A DNA stretch of 64,000 bases from Granulicella tundricola MP5ACTX9 (GTDB lineage: Bacteria > Acidobacteriota > Terriglobia > Terriglobales > Acidobacteriaceae). Made by a program: the position numbers and the translations under genes. Below are positions 17,852-26,797 of the stretch, piece after piece; within the stretch, counting starts at the first letter, position 1; each line of letters opens with the position of its first letter. The stretch is taken from assembly GCF_000178975.2 (NCBI RefSeq), contig NC_015064.1, positions 1,178,001-1,242,000 of the forward strand, in the 5' to 3' direction. Below the pieces are notes generated by a model. It was not told the DNA's origin and did not search any database. It saw only the letters and a list, made by a program, of their open reading frames with translations.

Positions 17852-19389
17852 GCAGCCTCCCAAAGTACGCGCCTATGGCTCAGGCTCATGAAGAAGTCGA
17901 GTGTATCGAAGCGGTAAACATCCAAGGCAAACGGGTTCTCGGCGGCAAGCGCCAACTTATGCGAGAGCCGATCCAAGCTAGGCAGAAGGTAGAAGTCCAA
18001 GACTTCTGCATTTCCTGGTCTTAGACGTGCAGCGATGGTGATATCCGGCAGCTCGGAAGTATCCAGGCGCACTCGCCAGCGGTTTGCGCCACCTCGCAAC
18101 TCTTGGCATCGCGCCAGTACGAGAGACACCGTGAATTGCCCATTGATTAGCAACATGCCACTCAGGCGGCTCTCAACCGCTGCTCCATGGGAACGAAGCT
18201 GCGACACGATCCCGTCACAAACCTCGCGATGGTGCTCCCGTAAACGCTGGTTGACTTCGATGTAGCTGAAATCTCGTTCTGGTTTGTAGCCGATCAAACG
18301 GTAAGCCCGATGGAGACTCTTAAATCGGGAGCGAAATGCACCGCTCGAGGCCATGTTGTCATCCTCATCGATCAGAAAGCCCGAGAGGCTTCCCACCCGC
18401 TCCCACAGTCGACGCAGTTGGAGTAACATCTCCTCGTCTGGCAGACGATAATGACGGGCCTGTATGATCTCCTGGGCTCGGACAAACAGATCCAGTGGAA
18501 CGATAGCTTCGAAAGCAGAGTCTCGGCGGACCCATAAATCGGAAGGGTTCTTGACCCTTTTCTTTTTCAGCTTGAAGGATTGGCGGTTGAACACATTCGA
18601 ACCAATGTATTTAGGGTTCGTCAAAAGCTGGTGAACCGTGCCCCTCGTCCAAGGATGTCGCAAATCTGTCACGACACCTCGCGAATTTAGGATTTGGGCA
18701 ATCTCTCGTTCTAAATGACCCGCGACCGTAAAAAGCTTATACACCTCTCGAACGATTGAGATCTCGGCGTCTGGACCGGGAATGAGGATGACTCGATCGG
18801 TCTGCAAGCTCTTTTGCTCACCGGTAGCGAGAATCGCCTTCGGCACCCGATCACGATCAACAAGCTGTCGCCTCAACCCAAATCCTGCTGGTCCTCCTTG
18901 GCGATACCCCAATTCGATTAGGCGGCATTGCCCAGCGTAAACCTTGACCGAAAGCTCACGACTATACTCCGCTGCCATTGACCGTTTGATGGTCTTGAGA
19001 ATACTCGAGCTAAGGCTTCCATCATTTTCGAACTGTTCTGCACAATAGTGGACAGTGACCCCCGCGAGTTTGCAGCGGTATTCGTAGAAAACACCCTCAT
19101 CGCTATCTTGAAATCTTCCCCAGCGGCTGACGTCATACACGAGGATTCTTTCGAAGTCTGCCGTGCCGGATTCCACCTCCAACAAGAGGTCTCGAAGGGC
19201 CACCCGTCCGGCTAAGGTAAGCCCGCTTTTCCCATGATCGACAAAGCGCTTCACGATGGCGAGATTGTGCTTAACGGCATACTTCTCGATTGTGTCCGCC
19301 TGGTTTTCTGTCGAATACTGCTGATGTTCGGTCGACATTCGAACATAGGTGGCTGCTCGACCTGCGGAATGCAAAGAAGCTAAAGCCAC
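17848..19389 (-). CDS. Large serine recombinase
   Basis: A 513-aa serine recombinase. The N-terminal resolvase domain contains YVRMSTEHQQYS with catalytic S19 and the VYDVSRWGRF segment. A recombinase domain follows (GPAGFGLRRQ, then HPWTRGTVHQLLTNPKYIG). The C-terminal ~200 residues are unusual and lack an obvious cysteine zinc ribbon. Such enzymes integrate or excise DNA. It heads an operon with two ParB-like genes (ATGA overlap). It may belong to a smaller element nested in the Tn7-like transposon, but attachment sites were not identified. Confidence 0.9.
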   Translation of the reverse strand: MALASLHSAGRAATYVRMSTEHQQYSTENQADTIEKYAVKHNLAIVKRFVDHGKSGLTLAGRVALRDLLLEVESGTADFERILVYDVSRWGRFQDSDEGVFYEYRCKLAGVTVHYCAEQFENDGSLSSSILKTIKRSMAAEYSRELSVKVYAGQCRLIELGYRQGGPAGFGLRRQLVDRDRVPKAILATGEQKSLQTDRVILIPGPDAEISIVREVYKLFTVAGHLEREIAQILNSRGVVTDLRHPWTRGTVHQLLTNPKYIGSNVFNRQSFKLKKKRVKNPSDLWVRRDSAFEAIVPLDLFVRAQEIIQARHYRLPDEEMLLQLRRLWERVGSLSGFLIDEDDNMASSGAFRSRFKSLHRAYRLIGYKPERDFSYIEVNQRLREHHREVCDGIVSQLRSHGAAVESRLSGMLLINGQFTVSLVLARCQELRGGANRWRVRLDTSELPDITIAARLRPGNAEVLDFYLLPSLDRLSHKLALAAENPFALDVYRFDTLDFFMSLSHRRVLWEAA

Positions 19390-19568
19390 GATCGGACCGC
19401 CTTGAGCGGACGCACTCTGCGCCGCTGTAATTTCTCATTGGAATATGAATCGGGCCGACGTTCGAAACGGCAGGGTACCTGCATTTACAACGGCATCTAC
19501 AATATCCGATTTTGGGATATAGAGCGAGAGGAATCTATTTATTAGGGGCGTGCTGATGAGGCTGTGCC
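19390..19568. other. Divergent upstream region of the recombinase operon and the XRE gene
   Basis: 179 bp between the recombinase start (minus) and the short XRE gene (plus). It contains AT-rich stretches such as ACAATATCCGATTTTGGGAT and is the likely promoter and operator area for both. No perfect palindrome was noticed. Confidence 0.4.
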
Positions 19569-19787
19569 CTGAACAACGCTGTCTATCAAAAAGCCTATGC
19601 GGCTTTCCGAGTTCGATTAAAAGAAGCCCGCCTCGGCGCCGGATTGACTCAGCTGGAGGTCGCAAAGTCTCTTCAACAGCCTCAATCTTTTGTGTCTAAG
19701 TGTGAGTCTGGTGAGCGGCGCGTCGATTTCGTTGAGCTCCAGACATTCGCCGCTCTCTACAAAGTTCCCCTGAGCTACTTCCTGTAG
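19569..19787 (+). CDS. Short XRE-family transcriptional regulator with CTG start
   Basis: A 72-aa frame reads NNAVYQKAYAAF, then RLKEARLGAGLTQLEVAKSL, then QQPQSFVSKCESGERR and FAALYKVPLSYFL before TAG. This is a complete HTH_3 (Cro/CI-type) fold, ending where such small regulators normally end. No ATG, GTG or TTG precedes the conserved region. A CTG at 19569 lies 7 bases after GAGG and is preceded by an in-frame stop, so CTG initiation is the simplest reading; a mutated start codon is the alternative. It probably regulates the divergent recombinase operon (inference). Confidence 0.65.
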   Translation: MNNAVYQKAYAAFRVRLKEARLGAGLTQLEVAKSLQQPQSFVSKCESGERRVDFVELQTFAALYKVPLSYFL

Positions 19788-19956
19788 GTGGCGTTGCCCC
19801 TTCTCGAGCATCTCTCTGCGCAGGCAAGGTTCAGGAGTTAACATGCTGCAGCCCCCACCGCGCTCGGTGACTTGTGTATAGGACAATCGTGAACATTTCG
19901 GGGCCTGATCAACTCAGGGACAAGCAGCAGAGACGAAGTTAGGGACCGTCAGGCTT

Positions 19957-21171
19957 ATGACCAATCGAGTGTACGCACAACGACTGTCCGTTCGGCCTCG
20001 ACCTTACTTTGATGAGTCGTTGAACTCTTACTTGTTTCGATTAGCTCAACTCTATCGACTTTCGGTGAGACAGTTCATGGGCTCAGTAAAGGCTTTCGAT
20101 GAATATCCTTCCTTCGACAGCTCAGACTTCGATCAACTACTCCCACCTGCTCTAATTGCTTGTCTTGCCGATAACCTGAGTTTCTCACCAGACTTTTTGC
20201 TGAAGGCCAGTCTCGTACGTTTCTCCGAGAAGTTCCAGGAACCACATCAGTCAGAAATCACGAAATGGTTGCTCCCTCGGCCCAAGCTGCTTTCGGGCAA
20301 AGGCGGACATTTCCGCGGGAGCCATTTTCAGGGTGGGGGACAATATTGCCCCTTATGCCTTGATCAAGCCGATCCGTACCTGCACATATCGTGGAGGTTT
20401 TCCTTTGTGACAGTGTGCAGTCTTCATAAACGCGTTCTATCTGACCGCTGTCCGCACTGCATAGCCCCAGTGGATACCGCAAAACCGGCGCAGTTTTTGG
20501 ATTGTGCGGATGTTCGTCTTCATCTTCGCTGCAAGTACTGTGAAGGAGATCTTCGAGGTGGATCCATTGACGAGGTCCAGGGCCTCTCATCGAATAGTAT
20601 GCAGTCGATTCTGCAGCTGCAGGATGATCATCTCTCTTTGGCCCTAAACCGTCATGACAACTCTGATCAGATATCGGACTACTTTGCGATTTTGCATTGG
20701 GCAATAAACTCTCAACTCTTGAACGGGAACTGGAAGGCGAGACCCGTTCGATCCGAGGTACTTTGGATGTCGCAGGCTCCTGTACGGTTCTTGCGAGAGG
20801 TCACAGAGGATTGCGAGGTGCAGGACTTGGGCCCGCTTCACTTGCGTGCGTCTTTTAAATCGCTTACTGCTGTGACGCGCGCAAAGCTGCTTTCCAATTG
20901 CGCCGAGATGCTCGGACGTTGGCCAGTAAATTTGAGGGAGCTCGCAACACACTTCGCGGGAATTCGATCTTCACTGAGAGACTCGCGTTCAAAGCTGCCT
21001 AATTGGGTTCTACCGACTCTTGACTGCAGTGTTGAACTCCCGAACCGCGGACCATTTAGGATTTCCTTAGCTCAGAAGGTCAGGAGTTCGGTTTCAGGAC
21101 CGACATCTCCCAATCACAGTGTGAAGCCGCAAATATGTTCAGATCTAAGTAAACGTACGCTAAAGTACTAA
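19957..21171 (+). CDS. Second TniQ-family protein, TnsD-like candidate for comM targeting
   Basis: A 404-aa TniQ-family protein. The N-terminal signature is VRPRPYFDESLNSYLFRLAQ. Zinc ligands are C131/C134 (CPLC), C154/H157 (CSLH), C165/C168 (CPHC), and C192/C195 (CKYC). The C-terminal half is longer and different from the operon TniQ. It lies 66 bp from the innermost right-end repeat, directly beside the interrupted comM. In Tn7-like elements a separate TniQ/TnsD protein recognises the attachment gene, so this is the likely comM selector (inference from position and family). Confidence 0.88.
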   Translation: MTNRVYAQRLSVRPRPYFDESLNSYLFRLAQLYRLSVRQFMGSVKAFDEYPSFDSSDFDQLLPPALIACLADNLSFSPDFLLKASLVRFSEKFQEPHQSEITKWLLPRPKLLSGKGGHFRGSHFQGGGQYCPLCLDQADPYLHISWRFSFVTVCSLHKRVLSDRCPHCIAPVDTAKPAQFLDCADVRLHLRCKYCEGDLRGGSIDEVQGLSSNSMQSILQLQDDHLSLALNRHDNSDQISDYFAILHWAINSQLLNGNWKARPVRSEVLWMSQAPVRFLREVTEDCEVQDLGPLHLRASFKSLTAVTRAKLLSNCAEMLGRWPVNLRELATHFAGIRSSLRDSRSKLPNWVLPTLDCSVELPNRGPFRISLAQKVRSSVSGPTSPNHSVKPQICSDLSKRTLKY

Positions 21172-21237
21172 TCGCACCTCAAAACTGCGTCACCCCTTCG
21201 AGTATCGATCACTCCCCCTCGAACTCACACGTGACCC

Positions 21238-21303
21238 GGTTATGGATACTTCCGCACAGTTAGCGCTCCTTGTGAATAGTTAGCATTACTTCTGTTACTC
21301 ACA
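21238..21303 (-). repeat. Transposon right end with three closely packed TniA-binding-type repeats
   Basis: On the + strand the repeats are GGTTATGGATACTTCCGC (21238-21255), AGTTAGCGCTCCTTGTGA (21258-21275) and AGTTAGCATTACTTCTGT (21278-21295), spaced 20 bp apart. They are the inverse complement family of the left-end repeats. Dense sites on the right and spaced sites on the left is the asymmetric end layout known for Tn7. No fourth copy was seen one period further in. Confidence 0.87.
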
Positions 21304-21308
21304 GCTCC
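21304..21308. repeat. Target site duplication, right copy (GCTCC)
   Basis: Exact match to 85-89, directly outside the right terminus ACTCACA. On the comM coding strand it reads GGAGC, covering the third Gly codon and the first two bases of the Ala codon of the GGGA motif. Confidence 0.95.
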
Positions 21309-22187
21309 TCCGCCGATCAGGCCGGCGTCGGAGATAGTGTGGTGTGGCGCTCGGAACGGTCTGTGCGCGACCATCCCTTCATCAGCGTTGAGGACGCCGG
21401 CGACTGAGTGGATCTTCGTGGTTTCCAGCGCTTCTTCAAAGCGCATGGGGGCGAGGATGGACGGTAGGCGCTTTGCCAGCATCGTCTTGCCCGAACCGGG
21501 CGGCCCGATCATCAGAATGTTGTGGGCCCCTGCTGCCGCTACCTCCAGAGCGCGCTTGGCGACGTGCTGACCGCGCACGTCTTTGAAGTCGGCGGGGAAG
21601 TGCTGCATCTCGTTCAGAAGGGCGGTGGTCTCTACCCTCAATGGAACAGCCGTGATGGCACCAAAGGCAGCCGTATTGAGAAGATCTCTCACCTCAAGCA
21701 ATGTTTTGACTGGATAGACGTTGACGCCTTCGACCACGGCGGCCTCACGTGCGTTTCCAGCCGGAATGACCAGATTCTTGATCCCGCGGGCGCGGGCGGC
21801 GATGGCGATGGGCAACATGCCTTGAACTGAGCGCAGTGAACCATCCAGTCCAAGTTCTCCCACCAGGAGAAAGTCGCTCAGGTCTTTGAGGTGCAGCCCA
21901 CCATAGGCGCCCAGGATTCCGACCGCTATAGGAAGATCAAAACCAGACCCCTCCTTCTTAATGTCTGCGGGGGCGAGGTTAATGATGATTCGAGTGGTAG
22001 GGAGGTCGAAGCCCGAGTTTCGTATGGCGGAGCGGACGCGGTCCCTACTCTCCCGGACGGCCGCATCCGGAAGACCTACCGTGCTGAACTCCGCCTTCTC
22101 CTGGATGGTGCCGGAGTAGTCGACTTCTACATCAATGATGTGCGCGTCGATACCGTAGACAGCTGCGCTGAGTGCCTTGAAGAGCAT
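21304..22187 (-). pseudogene. comM: comM 5' portion, interrupted by the transposon
   Basis: ComM is a YifB-type AAA+ protein with a Mg-chelatase-like fold, a hexameric helicase acting in branch migration during natural transformation (family knowledge). This fragment holds the start (MLFKALSAAVYGID, ATG at 22187), the N-terminal LonC-like domain, Walker A GPPGSGKTMLAKRLP, and ends at DAGLIGGG. It supplies 294 codons plus two bases. The frame then runs into the transposon end and stops at 21240, adding about 21 foreign residues. The Walker B and C-terminal parts are lost or lie left of position 90. Confidence 0.95.
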
Positions 22188-22280
22188 GTGTTTGCCTGGT
22201 GATCCCTTGAGGCGGAAAGTTCCCGGAGTATAGCATCTACAATCAATCAAGCCGCGCCACTTTATATTCAGAGACCTCTC

Positions 22281-23216
22281 ATGATGACTTCACTGCGTTT
22301 TGTCGCACCTACATTTCTTGCAACGCTGCTTCTGGTGCCTTCTCAGCCTTGTCTAGGACAGCAGGTTGAGCCTTCGTCGACGGGGCAATCCGCCTCCCTC
22401 CCCCCGGACAACTCGGTTGCGGCAAATAAGGATTGGGCGTGGTCCATGCTAACGACCGCGTTGAACGATACCAAGCATCCGGACACACGGGTGCAGGCGC
22501 TGGCTGCCCTGGGGATCTTAGGCAGTACCCCCCGCTCTCTGAAGCTAATCCTTGACACCCTGAATGATCCTGATGTCGATCTTCGGACTGCCGCGATTCT
22601 GGCGGCGGGACAAACCAAATCGCCTGACGTCGCTGCGGATCTTCGCAGGATGCTTGATGACAAAGAGCCGCAGGTTGCTTTTGCGGCTGCTACGACGCTG
22701 TGGAAGATGAATGACCGGTCTGGAGAGGACATTCTGGTAGCGGTCGTTGATGGAGAACGTAGTGCGAACCCCGGGCTCGTCAATGGCACCATGCATACGA
22801 TGAACCGCGATCTCCATCATCCTTCTACGCTGGCGAAGCTCGGAGCGATGCAAGGTGCCGGCATGCTTCTGGGACCGTTTGGGATGGGAATTACTGCTTT
22901 GGAATACATGCGCAAGAATGGAGGGAATCTCTCCCGGGTAACAGCCGTGGAACAGATTGCGGAGAACCATACTGCGCCCATTCGCACAAAGCTCATAGCG
23001 GCCTTATCCGACAAGGACGCAACGGTTCGAGTCGCGGCTGCGAAAGCACTCGCGACATTCCACGAGCCTGAAGTCGCGATAGCCCTGGCGGATCAGTTCC
23101 CGGACGGTCGCGCTCCGGTTCGACTGACTGCCGCTGCGGCTTATCTGATCAATACGGGTTCCGCGATTGTTTCGCCGAAGTCGTCCGCCAGGAGCCATAG
23201 CCACAAGGTCTCATGA
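22281..23216 (+). CDS. Secreted HEAT-repeat protein
   Basis: A 311-aa protein with an N-terminal signal peptide (MTSLRFVAPTFLATLLLVPS, cleavage near CLGQ). Alpha-helical HEAT/PBS-type repeats follow (ALAALGILGS, AAILAAGQTKSPDVAADLRR, AATTLWKMND, AAAKALATFHEPEVAIALA). Such proteins act as scaffolds in the periplasm; the partner is unknown. It is divergent from comM with about 90 bp between the starts. Two Met codons are adjacent at the start. Confidence 0.8.
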   Translation: MMTSLRFVAPTFLATLLLVPSQPCLGQQVEPSSTGQSASLPPDNSVAANKDWAWSMLTTALNDTKHPDTRVQALAALGILGSTPRSLKLILDTLNDPDVDLRTAAILAAGQTKSPDVAADLRRMLDDKEPQVAFAAATTLWKMNDRSGEDILVAVVDGERSANPGLVNGTMHTMNRDLHHPSTLAKLGAMQGAGMLLGPFGMGITALEYMRKNGGNLSRVTAVEQIAENHTAPIRTKLIAALSDKDATVRVAAAKALATFHEPEVAIALADQFPDGRAPVRLTAAAAYLINTGSAIVSPKSSARSHSHKVS

Positions 23217-23291
23217 GCTCTTGCTTCTGGAGTCAACGCCTACAATCAAGAAGCGGACTCTAACACTCTCTAAGCAGAGCCGCTTCACACT

Positions 23292-24791
23292 ATGAATACA
23301 AGTCTCTTCGAACTCTTCAAGATTGGCATTGGACCTTCAAGCTCACACACAGTGGGTCCAATGCGCGCCGCTCTCCGCTTTGTACGTGAACTCGATGCTA
23401 TGTCCGGACGCCTCTCCCAGACGGCTCGCCTGCGTGCTGAGTTGTATGGATCTCTTGCCTTCACCGGAATTGGCCACGGGACTGACAGAGCCGTTCTCCT
23501 TGGGCTCAGCGGAGAGGCGCCGGATACGATCGATCCCGAGACGATCGATGCCACCCTGGAGCAGATTCGCAGCTCTCAAATTCTTTCTGTAGGTGGTACG
23601 CACAGGATCGCATTCACGGAATCAACGGACCTCATCTTCCATCGCGATCAGATGTATCCGCCGGGATCAGAGGCCGCTACCTCGCATCCCAACGGTCTTC
23701 GATTTACTGCCCTCGCTGTAGAAGGCCAGGTCGTTTTTGAGCAGATCTTCTACTCCGTTGGGGGTGGCTTTATTCTTTCGGCGTCTGAATTGGCCCCGAA
23801 TCCAGAGGAGAAGTCTGTATCGCCACGCAAGGTTCCATATTCGTTTTCAAGCGCCGCTGAACTACTGTCAGTAGCCGAGCGGAGTGGACTCACTATCGCT
23901 GAGCTCATTCTGGCGAACGAGTGTGCGTTGCTGGAGGCCGAAGAGGCCAACCAAGACTTGAAGCCGATCTCTCGTCCTTTGCTCTCGGGTGGGAATGGCA
24001 TCGGCGTCAAGGCGCGGGTTGAAGAGAGCATATTGGCCCTGTGGGGGACGATGCAGTCTTGTATGGAGAGAGGGATCGCGACCCAGGGGATTCTTCCTGG
24101 CGGCCTGAACGTGCGTCGTCGAGCGCCACGTCTGCATGAGCGTATCCAGGCTCTCGATCACTCCGGCAAGCCCCGGGACCCGCTGGCACCGCTTGACTGG
24201 GTTTCTCTGTATGCTATCGCTGTCAATGAAGAAAATGCGGCGGGTGGGCGTGTTGTCACTGCGCCCACCAATGGAGCGGCCGGCGTCATCCCGGCGATCG
24301 CGCATTACTACATGCGCTTCATCGACACTGAGAAATCAGACGATGATAAGCGTGATTCGCTGATTCGCTTCTTTTTGACCGCCGCCGCGATCGGCATTCT
24401 TTACAAGGAGAATGCGAGCATCTCAGGCGCGGAGGTGGGTTGCCAGGGGGAGGTCGGTGTTGCGTGTTCAATGGCTGCGGGGGGACTGGTTGCGGCGCTG
24501 AACGGTACCAACGCCCAGATTGAACACGCTGCAGAGATCGCCATGGAGCACAATCTGGGTATGACCTGCGACCCGATTGGTGGTCTGGTGCAGATCCCCT
24601 GCATCGAGCGCAATGCCATGGGAGCCGTAAAGGCAGTCAATGCCTGTCGCATGGCGATGCATGAGACAGAAGGGCACAAACTCTCGCTCGACCAGGTCAT
24701 CGAGACCATGTATCGAACAGGCATGGATATGCAGAGCCGTTACAAGGAGACCAGTCAGGCCGGTCTCGCATTGAACATTATTGAGTGTTAG
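23292..24791 (+). CDS. sdaA: L-serine ammonia-lyase
   Basis: Iron-sulfur L-serine dehydratase converting L-serine to pyruvate and ammonia in the cytoplasm. This is the 499-aa single-chain form: an N-terminal beta domain opens with [16 protein letters not shown], and a catalytic alpha domain carries [30 protein letters not shown] and [14 protein letters not shown], including the cluster cysteines. Length is normal. It is convergent with the methyltransferase gene (stops overlap by 4 bp). Confidence 0.95.
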   Translation: MNTSLFELFKIGIGPSSSHTVGPMRAALRFVRELDAMSGRLSQTARLRAELYGSLAFTGIGHGTDRAVLLGLSGEAPDTIDPETIDATLEQIRSSQILSVGGTHRIAFTESTDLIFHRDQMYPPGSEAATSHPNGLRFTALAVEGQVVFEQIFYSVGGGFILSASELAPNPEEKSVSPRKVPYSFSSAAELLSVAERSGLTIAELILANECALLEAEEANQDLKPISRPLLSGGNGIGVKARVEESILALWGTMQSCMERGIATQGILPGGLNVRRRAPRLHERIQALDHSGKPRDPLAPLDWVSLYAIAVNEENAAGGRVVTAPTNGAAGVIPAIAHYYMRFIDTEKSDDDKRDSLIRFFLTAAAIGILYKENASISGAEVGCQGEVGVACSMAAGGLVAALNGTNAQIEHAAEIAMEHNLGMTCDPIGGLVQIPCIERNAMGAVKAVNACRMAMHETEGHKLSLDQVIETMYRTGMDMQSRYKETSQAGLALNIIEC

Positions 24792-25588
24792 ATATGGTTT
24801 GACTGCTCAGGGAAGGAACGTTCGGAATCGCCGGGCGTCTTCCACCCCACAACCTCGCAGACCGTCTCCAGCGTTAGCAGACCCTTCGTTGCTCGCTTCA
24901 GGAAGAATGCTTCGAGAGCCCTCTGCATCTCTTCAAACCCGGGTTCGCTAACCAGTGGCGCGACTGACAAAGACTGTGTCTGGCCTACGAATTCCTGAAG
25001 GGTCATCTGCTCGTCTGCCTGCATCTTGACCTCGAATGTTTCTGCCCCTCCGTAAGGCCTGAGACCTTCAAAGCTTCGATAAGAGCCTCGAACCTGCTCA
25101 TAGTCCTTACCGAACTCGAGCAGGATGTTTTCATACTCCTCAGCCTGTGCAGAACCGCGTTGTGACCTCCTGTTTGTGACCAGGGTGACCCATTTCCCAG
25201 GCCTGAGGATACGGTGAAACTCAGCCAAAGCTCGTTCCTGATCGAACCAATGGAAGGCACGTCCCACAGTTACGAGGTCAACGGAGGTCTTCGTGAGCCC
25301 CGTAGCTTCGGCTGATGCGTCTGAGATGCTCAGCTTCGGGAATCGCGCCGCGAGCATCCTGCAGGCCGCGCGCATTTCGGAGTTGGGCTCGACAGCAATG
25401 ACCGGGTTGCCTGCCTCAAGAAAGAGCTCTGACAGCATGCCGGTGCCGGCTCCAATGTCTGCGATGAGATCGCTTTGCGTTAGCCCACATCGTTCCCGCA
25501 AGACATCGAGCACCTGTCGCGGGTAACGAGATCGAAATCGCACATATTCCTCGACCCTGCCTGTAAAGCGCTCTGCATGCTGTGTCAT
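24788..25588 (-). CDS. SAM-dependent methyltransferase (class I, type 11-like)
   Basis: A 266-aa class I methyltransferase. SAM-binding motif I is [15 protein letters not shown], motif II acidic loop [10 protein letters not shown], and post-motif segment [23 protein letters not shown], typical of the Methyltransf_11 family. The ATG at 25588 overlaps the stop of the thiolase gene by ATGA, so the two are co-translated. The substrate is unknown. Confidence 0.87.
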   Translation of the reverse strand: MTQHAERFTGRVEEYVRFRSRYPRQVLDVLRERCGLTQSDLIADIGAGTGMLSELFLEAGNPVIAVEPNSEMRAACRMLAARFPKLSISDASAEATGLTKTSVDLVTVGRAFHWFDQERALAEFHRILRPGKWVTLVTNRRSQRGSAQAEEYENILLEFGKDYEQVRGSYRSFEGLRPYGGAETFEVKMQADEQMTLQEFVGQTQSLSVAPLVSEPGFEEMQRALEAFFLKRATKGLLTLETVCEVVGWKTPGDSERSFPEQSNHI

Positions 25589-26763
25589 CGTTCCACCGCC
25601 AAGGCGACCGAGTTGCCTCCACCCAGACATAGGGCAGCGACGCCTCGATGTACATCACGTCGCAACATCTCATGGATCAGAGTGACCAACACGCGAGCTC
25701 CGCTCGCCCCAATAGGGTGCCCAATGGCCACTGCTCCTCCATTCACGTTCACCTTGTTCAGGTCCAACCCGAGCTCCCTGGTCACGCCCAGAGCTTGAAC
25801 GCTGAATGCTTCGTTCAATTCGAACAAGTCAACCCCATCCTTGCTCCAGCCAGCCTTCTTCAGCACGCGCTCCACACCAAGCACTGGAGCGAGCATCACC
25901 CATCTTGGAGCGACGCCGCTTTGCGCTTGTGCCTTGATCTTGACCAGCACCCTCAGCCCCAGTGCTTTCGCCTTCTCAGCAGACATGAGCACCAAGGCGG
26001 CGGCGGCATCGTTCACACCCGGAGCGTTTCCCGCAGTGATAGTGCCGTCCTTTTTGAAAGCAGGCTTCAAGGCCGCGAGCAACTCCAGCGACGTGTCCGG
26101 TCTTATGCTCTCGTCATGATCGAAGACGGTTACCGTCCCCTTCTTGCCCGGGGTCTCGATCGCCATGACCTCGGCTGCGAATCTTCCTTCTGCCCAGGCG
26201 TTCGCCGCACGCCGGTGTGATTCCACCGCGTAGGCATCCTGCTCTTCGCGGGTGATCGAGTGTTTGTCCGCCACTAGTTCGCCGGTCATTCCCATGTGTT
26301 GATCGTCACAGGCGCACCAGAGACCATCCTTGACCATGGAGTCGACGACCTTTCCGTCGCCCATCCTGTAGCCCTTGCGGGCCTGCGGCAGGAGGTAGGG
26401 GGCATTCGACATCGATTCCATGCCGCCTGCGACCACGATCTCTGCGTCCCCGAGCATGATCGCCTGGGCACCGAGTGCCACGGCTTTCAATCCGCTTCCA
26501 CAAACCATGTTGATCGTGAGCGCCGCAACGCTATCCGCAAGACCTCCGCCGAGTGCGGCCTGCCTCGCGGGATTCTGTCCGAGTCCTGCGGGCAGCACGC
26601 ACCCCATGATGCACTCATTCACCTCTGCCGGCGGAAGGCCGGCACGAAGCACCGCCTCACGAACGACATAAGCACCGAGTTGTGTCGCGGATAATTCGCT
26701 CAATGCACCTTGGAACTTGCCGACGGCCGTACGAACCGCAGAAACGATCACCACATCACGCAT
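25585..26763 (-). CDS. Acetyl-CoA acetyltransferase (thiolase)
   Basis: Condenses two acetyl-CoA, or cleaves acetoacetyl-CoA; 392 aa. The N-terminal nucleophile Cys sits in [11 protein letters not shown]. The C-terminal catalytic His is in [16 protein letters not shown], and the second Cys in [12 protein letters not shown]. The ATG at 26763 has GGAG six bases upstream and is preferred to the TTG at 26775. It forms an operon with the methyltransferase. AtoB/PhaA-type; whether degradative or biosynthetic cannot be told. Confidence 0.93.
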   Translation of the reverse strand: MRDVVIVSAVRTAVGKFQGALSELSATQLGAYVVREAVLRAGLPPAEVNECIMGCVLPAGLGQNPARQAALGGGLADSVAALTINMVCGSGLKAVALGAQAIMLGDAEIVVAGGMESMSNAPYLLPQARKGYRMGDGKVVDSMVKDGLWCACDDQHMGMTGELVADKHSITREEQDAYAVESHRRAANAWAEGRFAAEVMAIETPGKKGTVTVFDHDESIRPDTSLELLAALKPAFKKDGTITAGNAPGVNDAAAALVLMSAEKAKALGLRVLVKIKAQAQSGVAPRWVMLAPVLGVERVLKKAGWSKDGVDLFELNEAFSVQALGVTRELGLDLNKVNVNGGAVAIGHPIGASGARVLVTLIHEMLRRDVHRGVAALCLGGGNSVALAVER

Positions 26764-26797
26764 TGCATACTCCAATCAACGCCGTAGTATACGTCTC

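Larger units (their letters stand above)
90..21303. mobile_element. Tn7/Tn5053-like transposon (tniABQ type) inserted in comM, with defence-like cargo
   Basis: Left terminus TGTCAGTAGCGG starts at 90. The right terminus, read inwards on the minus strand, is TGTGAGTAACAG ending at 21303. The outer 25 bases match at 18 positions. The flanks carry an exact 5-bp duplication GCTCC, the size usual for Tn7-like transposition. Three TniA-type binding repeats lie at each end. The element encodes TniA, TniB, TniQ, a resolvase and a second TniQ-like protein, and no TnsA was seen. Insertion in comM is a known preference of some Tn7-like elements, such as the Tn6022/AbaR group of Acinetobacter. Length is 21,214 bp. 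Confidence 0.95.
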
